From contig WLWY01000013.1 of the NCBI GenBank assembly GCA_012103325.1, positions 62,001 to 126,000 on the forward strand: a DNA stretch of 64,000 nucleotides, written 5' to 3'. The position numbers were made by a program, and so were the translations under genes. Each line of letters opens with the position of its first letter. Position 1 is the first letter of the stretch. Source of the stretch: Alphaproteobacteria bacterium (lineage in GTDB: Bacteria; Pseudomonadota; Alphaproteobacteria; UBA8366; GCA-2717185). The notes below the pieces were generated by a model that was not told where the DNA came from, made no database searches, and saw nothing but the letters and a program-made list of their open reading frames with translations. Shown one piece after another: positions 57,010 through 64,000 of the stretch.

Positions 57010-58171
57010 ATGCTCGACGACGCTGAGAACCTGCCGCATTAAAAGGTCTGGTGGCATCGCTGGCGTCGGAAGTGAAGTCACAGGCGGTGTTGATCGAGAA
57101 GCTCCAACACCAATTGGCCGGGATGCGCCAGCATCGCTTCGGGTCGCGCTCGGAGGCTCTGGATCAACTGGCGTTGACGCTGGAAGACGAAGAGATTGCG
57201 GCGTCCGCGCAGGAGCCCGCGTCAGACGATGCAAATGCAGATCAATCTGCAGCGCCAAAAGACAAGCCCAAACGTAAACCGCTGCCCGGTCATCTCCCAC
57301 GCAACGAGACAACACTGTCGCCGGGCGATGCCTGTGGGGAATGCGGCGGTGCGCTCAAAACGCTTGGCGACGATGTCACCGAGGAACTGGAATATGTCCC
57401 CGGACGTTTTGTCGTGAACCGGATTGTTCGCCCGCGCATGGCCTGCACCTGCTGTGAGACGTTCCATCAGGCAGCCCTGCCGTCGCGGCCGATTGAGCAC
57501 GGGCGGCCCGGTCCTGGCCTACTGGCCCATGTGCTGGTCAACAAGTACGCCGATCATTCGCCTTTGTACCGGCAAAGTCAGATATTCCAGCGCGAGGGGA
57601 TCGATCTGGACCGCTCCACCCTGGCCGATTGGGTTGGCAAATCCACGGCTCTGTTGGAACCTTTGGCGGACGCCGTCGCGCGCCATGTTTTAAAGGGACA
57701 GGCCCTCTTCGCCGATGATACGCCGGTAAAAATGCTGACCCCAGGCTCCGGTAAAACCAGGACCGCGCGGCTTTGGGCCTATGTCCGCGATGAACGACCC
57801 TGGGCCGGAGAGGCGCATCCTGCCGCATGGTATCAGTTCTCGTCCGACAGGAAGGGCGTTCGCCCGCGCGAACATCTAGCGGACTTCACGGGCTTCATGC
57901 ATGCCGATGGCTATGCGGGGTTCAATGACCTGTACCGCACGGGCAAGGTGACGGAAGTGGCCTGCATGGCCCATATCCGACGCAAGTTCGTCGATATCCA
58001 CAAAGCTCAGGGATCGGCGATTGCCGAGGAAGCCATAAAACGTATCGCCACACTCTATGGCGTCGAGAAGGAGGTTCGGGGCCAATCGCCGGATCAACGG
58101 GTGAAGATCAGGCAGCGCCAATCAAAACCAATCTTCGACGACCTGGAATCATGGCTGCATGCCCAATTGAC
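57010..58171 (+). pseudogene. tnpC: IS66 transposase TnpC (copy A), 5' part, frameshifted
   Basis: Compared with the intact copy B gene, a 13-bp segment between two GAACCT repeats is missing near the start, so the frame from ATG 57010 stops after ten codons (at TAA 57040). The remainder is open from about 57051 with the full DDE domain start: LTLEDEEIAASAQ, then LPRNETTLSPGDACGECGGALK (zinc-finger), and the IS66 core (DDTPVKMLTPGSGKTRTARLW). The gene is interrupted near its 3' end by copy B; the rest lies at 60601-60937. Two independent lesions make copy A non-autonomous. Confidence 0.88.
58164..58171. repeat. Target-site duplication of copy B, left
   Basis: CAATTGAC, repeated at 60593-60600. 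Eight bases is the usual IS66 target duplication. Confidence 0.92.
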
Positions 58172-58222
58172 GTGAGCGTCCGGTAAAGCAGCCCTGCCTA
58201 TGATGACGTTGGACTGTTACGC

Positions 58223-59734
58223 TCAGGTTTGAGCGTAACGCCAGGGGAGCAGTTCGTCGATCCGATTGATTTTATGGTCGGCGATACAGGCTAGCGTGTC
58301 GGTTAGCCAGGCCTGCGGATCGACGCCATTGAGTTTTGCTGTCTCGATCAGCGTATAGGCGATGGCGGCTGATTTGCCGCCGGCCTCGGACCCCATGAAG
58401 AGATAATTCTTCCGCCCCAGGGCGATGGGCCGCATGGATCGCTCTGCGGTATTGTTGTCGAGTTCAAGAAAGCCGTGATCTAGATATGGTCGCAGCTTCT
58501 TCATGCGGGTCAGGGCGTAGCGAATAGCACCGGCTAAGGGTGATTTGCCGGATATCCGGGTCAATTGGGCATGCAGCCATGATTCCAGGTCGTCGAAGAT
58601 TGGTTTTGATTGGCGCTGCCTGATCTTCACCCGTTGATCCGGCGATTGGCCCCGAACCTCCTTCTCGACGCCATAGAGTGTGGCGATACGTTTTATGGCT
58701 TCCTCGGCAATCGCCGATCCCTGAGCTTTGTGGATATCGACGAACTTGCGTCGGATATGGGCCATGCAGGCCACTTCCGTCACCTTGCCCGTGCGGTACA
58801 GGTCATTGAACCCCGCATAGCCATCGGCATGCATGAAGCCCGTGAAGTCCGCTAGATGTTCGCGCGGGCGAACGCCCTTCCTGTCGGACGAGAACTGATA
58901 CCATGCGGCAGGATGCGCCTCTCCGGCCCAGGGTCGTTCATCGCGGACATAGGCCCAAAGCCGCGCGGTCCTGGTTTTACCGGAGCCTGGGGTCAGCATT
59001 TTTACCGGCGTATCATCGGCGAAGAGGGCCTGTCCCTTTAAAACATGGCGCGCGACGGCGTCCGCCAAAGGTTCCAACAGAGCCGTGGATTTGCCAACCC
59101 AATCGGCCAGGGTGGAGCGGTCCAGATCGATCCCCTCGCGCTGGAATATCTGACTTTGCCGGTACAAAGGCGAATGATCGGCGTACTTGTTGACCAGCAC
59201 ATGGGCCAGTAGGCCAGGACCGGGCCGCCCGTGCTCAATCGGCCGCGACGGCAGGGCTGCCTGATGGAACGTCTCACAGCAGGTGCAGGCCATGCGCGGG
59301 CGAACAATCCGGTTCACGACAAAACGTCCGGGGACATATTCCAGTTCCTCGGTGACATCGTCGCCAAGCGTTTTGAGCGCACCGCCGCATTCCCCACAGG
59401 CATCGCCCGGCGACAGTGTTGTCTCGTTGCGTGGGAGATGACCGGGCAGCGGTTTACGTTTGGGCTTGTCTTTTGGCGCTGCAGATTGATCTGCATTTGC
59501 ATCGTCTGACGCGGGCTCCTGCGCGGACGCCGCAATCTCTTCGTCTTCCAGCGTCAACGCCAGTTGATCCAGAGCCTCCGAGCGCGACCCGAAGCGATGC
59601 TGGCGCATCCCGGCCAATTGGTGTTGGAGCTTCTCGATCAACACCGCCTGTGACTTCACTTCCGACGCCAGCGATGCCACCAGACCTTTTAATGCGGCAG
59701 GTTCATTCGGGAGGTTCTCAGCGTCGTCGAGCAT
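58223..59734 (-). CDS. tnpC: IS66 transposase TnpC (copy B), intact
   Basis: A 503-residue IS66 transposase. Its regions in order are an N-terminal coiled/leucine-rich segment (LKGLVASLASEVKSQAVLIEKLQHQLAGMRQHRFGSRSE), a zinc-finger-like CGECGG...C-x-C part near residue 120-150, and the DDE catalytic core containing LFADDTPVKML (first Asp), HADGYAGFNDLY (second Asp) and the LELDNNTAERSMRPIALGRKNYLFMGS block with the Glu. The stop lies in a hairpin near the right end of the element. This is the only intact transposase of the pair. Confidence 0.94.
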   Translation of the reverse strand: MLDDAENLPNEPAALKGLVASLASEVKSQAVLIEKLQHQLAGMRQHRFGSRSEALDQLALTLEDEEIAASAQEPASDDANADQSAAPKDKPKRKPLPGHLPRNETTLSPGDACGECGGALKTLGDDVTEELEYVPGRFVVNRIVRPRMACTCCETFHQAALPSRPIEHGRPGPGLLAHVLVNKYADHSPLYRQSQIFQREGIDLDRSTLADWVGKSTALLEPLADAVARHVLKGQALFADDTPVKMLTPGSGKTRTARLWAYVRDERPWAGEAHPAAWYQFSSDRKGVRPREHLADFTGFMHADGYAGFNDLYRTGKVTEVACMAHIRRKFVDIHKAQGSAIAEEAIKRIATLYGVEKEVRGQSPDQRVKIRQRQSKPIFDDLESWLHAQLTRISGKSPLAGAIRYALTRMKKLRPYLDHGFLELDNNTAERSMRPIALGRKNYLFMGSEAGGKSAAIAYTLIETAKLNGVDPQAWLTDTLACIADHKINRIDELLPWRYAQT

Positions 59735-59806
59735 GCCGGCAATCTATCAGCCGCCACCCCGCATGGGAATCCCCGGAAATTGACAACCCTTTGCTGTGAA
59801 ACGACT

Positions 59807-60154
59807 TTACCCAGCCGTCAGGGGACGCCACGTTCGTTGTGGTATGCGCCAATCAATCCCTTCCAGCAGCATCGCCAATTGAGCCGGGGTCAGCGCAACC
59901 TTGCCCGCTTTCGCAGACGGCCAGACAAACCGTCCCTTCTCCAGACGCTTCGAGAACAGACATGCCCCTTGCCCGTCCCACCAGATCACCTTGATCAGAT
60001 CGCCACGGCGACCCCGGAAGACGAACAGATGACCGCAATACGGCGCCGCCTTTAGAACCTTCTCTGTTTGCGCTGACAGCCCATTGAACCCCTTACGCAT
60101 GTCCGTCACGCCGGCCGCAAGCCAAACCTTCGTGTTCGTGGGAACCGGGATCAT
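59807..60154 (-). CDS. tnpB: IS66 accessory protein TnpB (copy B)
   Basis: A 115-residue TnpB identical to that of copy A, with the hallmark VFRGRRGDLIKVIWWDG block. The ATG at 60154 overlaps the tnpA stop (ATGA). It is one of three genes needed for IS66 transposition and is intact here. Confidence 0.92.
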   Translation of the reverse strand: MIPVPTNTKVWLAAGVTDMRKGFNGLSAQTEKVLKAAPYCGHLFVFRGRRGDLIKVIWWDGQGACLFSKRLEKGRFVWPSAKAGKVALTPAQLAMLLEGIDWRIPQRTWRPLTAG

Positions 60155-60528
60155 CCCGACAAGCACCGGAGCAGACGTACGAGCGCTTCGGGATCGTAAG
60201 GGCCGCTAATGCTCAAGCGATGACCTCCGGCAAGCGTGACCTCGATCTTGCCTTCGTCACCAACAGGGCGCTCGGCTTCGTGCTCGACGTGACGCGCAAT
60301 CTCAACCGGCAGGAAACAGGCGGCGTCATCGACCGTGTCACTTCCCGCAAACCGGGGATCTTTCAGCCAGTTGAAAACCTGATTGGCGTTCACATTGTAG
60401 CGCCGTGCAACCTGTGAAACCGAAACGCCCGCAAACCGCGTCTGTGCGCAAATCATCCGCTTCTCGTCTGCACTCCAGCGCCGACGCTTGCCCCGCTTCG
60501 CCACATCCTGATCCCCGTTAGTGTCCAC
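60151..60528 (-). CDS. tnpA: IS66 accessory protein TnpA (copy B)
   Basis: A 125-residue TnpA with helix-turn-helix, identical to the copy A protein. Its GTG start lies in the 11-bp stem-loop at 60518-60547, as in copy A. The gene is the first in the operon of copy B and reads away from the element's left end at 60592. Confidence 0.88.
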   Translation of the reverse strand: MDTNGDQDVAKRGKRRRWSADEKRMICAQTRFAGVSVSQVARRYNVNANQVFNWLKDPRFAGSDTVDDAACFLPVEIARHVEHEAERPVGDEGKIEVTLAGGHRLSISGPYDPEALVRLLRCLSG

Positions 60529-60592
60529 CTAAACAAGTGGACACTAAACCTCACTTCTTCTGCACGGCAGAGCGGTCAGGCCGGACGCTTAC

Positions 60593-60600
60593 CAATTGAC
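60593..60600. repeat. Target-site duplication of copy B, right
   Basis: CAATTGAC, the right copy of the 8-bp direct repeat. Confidence 0.92.
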
Positions 60601-60937
60601 CCGGATATCCGGCAAATCACCCTTAGCCGGTGCTATTCGCTACGCCCTGACCCGCATGAAGAAGCTGCGACCATATCTAGATCACGGCTTTCTTGAACTC
60701 GACAACAATACCGCAGAGCGATCCATGCGGCCCATCGCCCTGGGGCGGAAGAATTATCTCTTCATGGGGTCCGAGGCCGGCGGCAAATCAGCCGCCATCG
60801 CCTATACGCTGATCGAGACAGCAAAACTCAATGGCGTCGATCCGCAGGCCTGGCTAACCGACACGCTAGCCTGTATCGCCGACCATAAAATCAATCGGAT
60901 CGACGAACTGCTCCCCTGGCGTTACGCTCAAACCTGA
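60601..60937 (+). pseudogene. tnpC: IS66 transposase TnpC (copy A), 3' fragment
   Basis: Continues the reading frame of copy A after the copy B insertion: about 110 residues, from TRISGKSPLAGAIRYALTRMKK through DNNTAERSMRPIALGRKNYLFMGS to the end LLPWRYAQT. It is identical to the C-terminus of the copy B transposase. It lacks the rest of the protein and is not expressed as a functional unit. Confidence 0.9.
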
Positions 60938-60996
60938 GCGTAACAGTCCAACGTCATCATAGGCAGGGCTGCTTTACCGGACGCTCACGTTATTTC

Positions 60997-61073
<77 letters not shown>

Positions 61074-61166
61074 GGGGTTTTATTGTGTGTATATCGTGAA
61101 GGGGGCGGCCGGATTTCGAAGGTCCGGCCGCGGAGGGTTTCTGATGCCTGTTTTCTGATCTCTGAT

Positions 61167-61207
61167 CCCCCGGGTCAAGCCCGGGGCAGGCTCTGACACC
61201 CGTCCAT
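61167..61207. repeat. 41-bp inverted repeat flanking 5S rRNA, right-hand transcript side
   Basis: A perfect 41-of-41 inverted match to 61335-61375. The core CCCGGGTCAAGCCCGGGG resembles a palindromic repeat common in alphaproteobacterial intergenic regions. Confidence 0.92.
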
Positions 61208-61211
61208 GGAG

Positions 61212-61330
61212 GGCCTGGCGGCGACCTACTCTCCCACGCCTTAAGACGCAGTACCATCGGCGCGGAGGGTTTTCACGGCCGAGTTCGGGATGGGATCGGG
61301 TGGTTCGCCCCTCGCTGTGGCCACCAGACC
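61212..61330 (-). rRNA. rrf: 5S ribosomal RNA
   Basis: About 119 nt, recognised on the minus strand by GGTCTGGTGGCCACAGCG at the 5' end, CCCGATCCCATCCCGAACTC in the middle and GGGAGAGTAGGTCGCCGCCAG at the 3' end, all standard 5S landmarks. Ends are accurate to a few bases. It is enclosed by a perfect 41-bp inverted repeat that would form a long processing stem. Confidence 0.94.
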
Positions 61331-61334
61331 GTCG

Positions 61335-61375
61335 ATGGACGGGTGTCAGAGCCTGCCCCGGGCTTGACCCGGGGG
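61335..61375. repeat. 41-bp inverted repeat flanking 5S rRNA, 23S side
   Basis: Partner of 61167-61207. In the precursor RNA the two arms would pair and loop out the 5S rRNA. Confidence 0.92.
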
Positions 61376-61742
61376 AACAGAGGACAGAATTCAGAAGCCA
61401 GAATGGCGTTCTTAATCGTCCTCCGGTGTGTGATTGCGGTCAGTTTGTGTGTTGGTGTGTATCAAGTTTCGTCTGTTGCGCCCGGTTTCCCCAGTATGGG
61501 GTTTGCCGCTGCGCGCGATGGAGATGACTGACAAAAAATCAAGCCGATCGAGCGATTAGTACCAGTAAGCTTCACGCATTGCTGCGCTTCCACACCTGGC
61601 CTATCAACGTGGTGGTCTACCACGGCTCTCAGCGAGACCTGGTCTTGAGGGAGGTTTCCCACTTAGATGCTTTCAGCGGTTATCCCGTCCGACCTTAGCT
61701 ACCCGGCTGTGCTGCTGGCGCAACAACCGGTCCACCAGAGGG

Positions 61743-61777
<35 letters not shown>

Positions 61778-61888
61778 CCTCTCAAGTCTCGTACACCCAC
61801 GGCAGATAGGGACCGAACTGTCTCACGACGTTCTAAACCCAGCTCACGTACCACTTTAATTGGCGAACAGCCAAACCCTTGGGACCTG

Positions 61889-61931
<43 letters not shown>

Positions 61932-61960
61932 ACTCCCGTCGATATGGACTCTTGGGGAGT

Positions 61961-62014
<54 letters not shown>

Positions 62015-62443
62015 GCGGGACCACCGGATCACTATGACCGACTTTCGTCTCTGATCGGCCCGTCGGCCTCTCAGTCAGGCGGGCTTGTGCCATTGCACTC
62101 AGCAGCTGATTTCCGACCAGCCTGAGCCCACCTTCGCGCGCCTCCGTTACTCTTTGGGAGGCGACCGCCCCAGTCAAACTACCCACCATGCAGGGTCCCG
62201 GACCCGGATATACGGGCCGCGGTTAGATATCAGAAGTAATAAGGGCGGTATTTCAAGGGTGCCTCCACAGAACCTGGCGGCCCTGCTTCAAAGGCTCCCG
62301 CCTATCCTACACATGTCACTCCTAATACCACTGCAAAGCTGTAGTAAAGGTGCACGGGGTCTTTCCGTCTGACCGCGGGTACTCCGCATCTTCACGGAGA
62401 ATTCAATTTCGCTGAGTCTGCGTTGGAGACAGTGGGGAAGTCG

Positions 62444-62525
<82 letters not shown>

Positions 62526-63109
62526 TGGGGCTTCGATTCAAAGCTTGCACCTCTCCTCTTAACCTTCCAGCACCGGGCAGGCGTCAGACCCTATACGTCG
62601 TCTTGCGACTTCGCAGAGCCCTATGTTTTTAGTAAACAGTCGCCACCCCCAATTTTGTGACACCCATACTCGGTTGCCCGAATATAGGTCACCCTTATCC
62701 CGAAGTTACGGGTGCATTTTGCCGAGTTCCTTCAACGCAGTTCTCTCAAGCGCCTTGGTATGCTCTACCAGTCCACCTGTGTCGGTTTGGGGTACGGTCT
62801 ATAGCTGGGGCTATTTCCTGGAACGTATTCGCTGCCCTCTCAATCCGATAAGAAAGAACAACTTACTACATTCGTCACATCCCAGCAGGCCGAGGAATAT
62901 TAACCTCGTTCCCATCGCCTACGGCTTTCGCCCTCGGCTTAGGGGCCGGCTCACCCTGCGCGGATTAGCCTTGCGCAGGAACCCTTGGACTTACGGCGAG
63001 AGTGTTTCTCACACTCTTTATCGCTACTCATGTCAGCATTCTCACTTCCGATACCTCCAGGCTTCCTCACGGTTGCCCTTCACAGGCCTACGGAACGCTC
63101 CGCTACCAC

Positions 63110-63605
63110 TCCAGAAGTCAGATAACAGAAGCCAGAAAGTCAGAGGACTTCCAGGCTTATTGCTTCCGCCAGTTCTTCGACAGACCCACCAACATCTTCG
63201 AGACCTCATGGTACTCGTCGCGCCAATGGCGCCACATCGCCTCGTCGATGTAGCCCAAGTCCAGGCAATACCGTGCCCAGACCCGCATCTCGTCACTCGA
63301 ACCGGTCGCAATCAGAAGATAACGTTTGAATTCTGCCGCCGAACTGCGTTGCTTCGCAAACCCTTCCGCGATATTCGCGCAAATCGATTTGCTTGCCCGT
63401 CGAACCTGGTCACCCAGGGCCCACTGCTCGATAGCAGGAAAGTCCAAGCTCGCACGATGGACTTCCAACGATATCCGATAGGCTCGTTTGAAGACTTCAA
63501 GGTCTTCGAAACTCTCAACCCGATCCGACATCGTCTCTCCTTTCACAAACCAGAACGGCAAACTGCACATTCTGGTTTCTGGCTTCTGATAACTGACTTC
63601 TGGAA
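63110..63605 (-). other. Intervening sequence (IVS) in 23S rRNA helix 45
   Basis: About 495 bp replace the tip of helix 45. The ends, 63110-63144 and 63570-63604, are long imperfect inverted repeats (CCAGAAGTCAG... against ...CTGACTTCTGG) that would form the stem cut by RNase III, giving a fragmented 23S rRNA. Flanking bases match the standard rRNA on both sides. It encodes a four-helix-bundle protein. Confidence 0.9.
63157..63531 (-). CDS. Four-helix bundle protein of 23S rRNA intervening sequences (IVP)
   Basis: A 124-residue protein of the family encoded in 23S rRNA IVSs. Typical features are an opening ESFEDLEVFKRAYRISLEVHRAS, the LGDQVRRASKSICANIAEGFAK block that marks the family, and a final helical hairpin with WRDEYHEVSKMLVGLSKNWRKQ. 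ATG 63531 has GGAGAG 3-8 bases upstream. It forms pentamers in known structures; its function is unresolved. The gene is oriented with the rRNA. Confidence 0.92.
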   Translation of the reverse strand: MSDRVESFEDLEVFKRAYRISLEVHRASLDFPAIEQWALGDQVRRASKSICANIAEGFAKQRSSAAEFKRYLLIATGSSDEMRVWARYCLDLGYIDEAMWRHWRDEYHEVSKMLVGLSKNWRKQ

Positions 63606-63689
63606 TCCGCAGCTTCGGTGTATGGCTTGAGCCCCGTTACATCTTCGGCGCAGGACGGCTTAAATCTAGACCAGTGAGCTGTTACGCTT

Positions 63690-63726
<37 letters not shown>

Positions 63727-64000
63727 TTGTCTTGGCCTTCCCACATCCTTTCCCACTTAGCCATAACTTAGGGACCTTAGCTGGCGGTCAGGGCTGTTTC
63801 CCTCTCGACGACGGACCTTAGCGCCCGCCGTCTGTCTGCCATGCTGTACTCATCGGTATTCGGAGTTTGGTTAGGTTTGGTAAGGCTCGCGCCCCCCTAG
63901 CCCATCCAGTGCTCTACCCCCGATGGTAAACACATGACGCACTACCTAAATAGTTTTCGCGGAGAACCAGCTATTTCCGAGTTTGATTGGCCTTTCACCC

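Larger units (their letters stand above)
58172..60592 (-). mobile_element. IS66-family element, copy B, inverted, inserted into copy A
   Basis: A complete 2,421-bp IS66 with ends GTGAGCGTCCGG (58172) and CCGGACGCTTAC (to 60592) and an 8-bp direct repeat CAATTGAC on both sides. Gene order on the minus strand is tnpA, tnpB, tnpC, all intact. It is inserted within the tnpC gene of copy A in opposite orientation, so 56152-60592 holds two roughly 2-kb inverted arms. As far as I can compare by eye, the arms are identical except for the 13-bp deletion. Confidence 0.92.
56152..60988 (+). mobile_element. IS66-family element, copy A, interrupted by copy B
   Basis: The left end begins GTAAGCGTCCGG (56152) and the right end finishes CCGGACGCTCAC (60988), imperfect inverted repeats typical of IS66. 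It carries tnpA, tnpB and a broken tnpC. Without the inserted copy B (58172-60592) and one target-duplication copy its length is about 2,408 bp. Flanking octamers (CTTATGAG left, GTTATTTC right) do not match, so this copy has no target duplication and may have been through recombination. The right end lies 8 bp from tRNA-fMet. Confidence 0.88.

Noticed and set aside
62623..63630. 335-codon frame and several other frames over the 23S rRNA
   Set aside because: They lie inside conserved rRNA sequence. Only the four-helix-bundle gene within the intervening sequence has family support.

Overview
The window most resembles a chromosome segment of a facultatively anaerobic alphaproteobacterium, possibly Rhodospirillales-like. 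The support is indirect: moderately high GC, TAXI-type TRAP transport, perfect FNR/CRP-type boxes, a 5S rRNA followed by tRNA-fMet, a 23S rRNA carrying an intervening sequence, and a class I (bcr/bad) benzoyl-CoA reductase. All functions below are assigned from sequence motifs and gene order alone.

Layout. 0-11 kb is ordinary catabolic gene content: sulfatase end, TAXI/TRAP transporter, acyl-CoA synthetase, luciferase-like monooxygenase, divergent GST/MarR pair, SGNH protein, class III CoA-transferase and a second GST. 11-14.3 kb holds a PEP-CTERM remnant and a three-gene membrane-bound GMC dehydrogenase (small subunit, FAD subunit, cytochrome c). 14.9-25.7 kb is an anaerobic aromatic block: a PadB-like molybdoenzyme with a fused PadC-PadD-like electron-transfer/anchor subunit (phenylacetyl-CoA oxidation suspected), a hemerythrin-like protein, bcrCBAD on the opposite strand, and a BadL-like acetyltransferase plus BadM-like Rrf2 regulator. 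25.8-28.9 kb holds a histidine kinase, a single-domain response regulator and a PAS-BTAD regulator that appears to start at AUU. A 266-bp MITE-like element sits in the last codon of that regulator.

29.3-55.8 kb is the most unusual part. Two di-heme MauG/CcP-like proteins, a Tat-exported Rieske protein and an arsenite-oxidase-family molybdopterin subunit reproduce the gene content of iodate reductase (IdrP1, IdrP2, IdrB, IdrA). They are followed by a HEAT-repeat protein, a copper-domain-like periplasmic protein and two tandem, paralogous four-gene respiratory modules. Each module has a cytochrome bd subunit I-like membrane protein, a di-heme cytochrome c, a membrane-anchored monoheme cytochrome c, and a di-heme cytochrome fused to an ethylbenzene-dehydrogenase-gamma-like (heme b) domain. 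Two more cytochromes c and three very small membrane peptides lie between the modules. In total 17 CxxCH motifs lie between 29.5 and 50.7 kb. The run ends with a double-UspA protein carrying five PCP_red-like repeats, a radical SAM/SPASM protein with one more PCP_red repeat, and a protoporphyrinogen-oxidase-like flavoprotein, which suggests a dedicated heme or tetrapyrrole branch. FNR-type boxes precede several units. My reading is an anaerobically induced periplasmic oxyanion (iodate or similar) respiration or oxidation island with its own heme-protein electron chain.

56-61 kb is an IS66 element interrupted by a second, inverted, near-identical IS66 copy with an 8-bp target duplication. 61-64 kb is the 3' part of an rRNA operon on the minus strand: tRNA-fMet, 5S rRNA inside a perfect 41-bp inverted repeat, and 23S rRNA with an ORF-bearing intervening sequence in helix 45.
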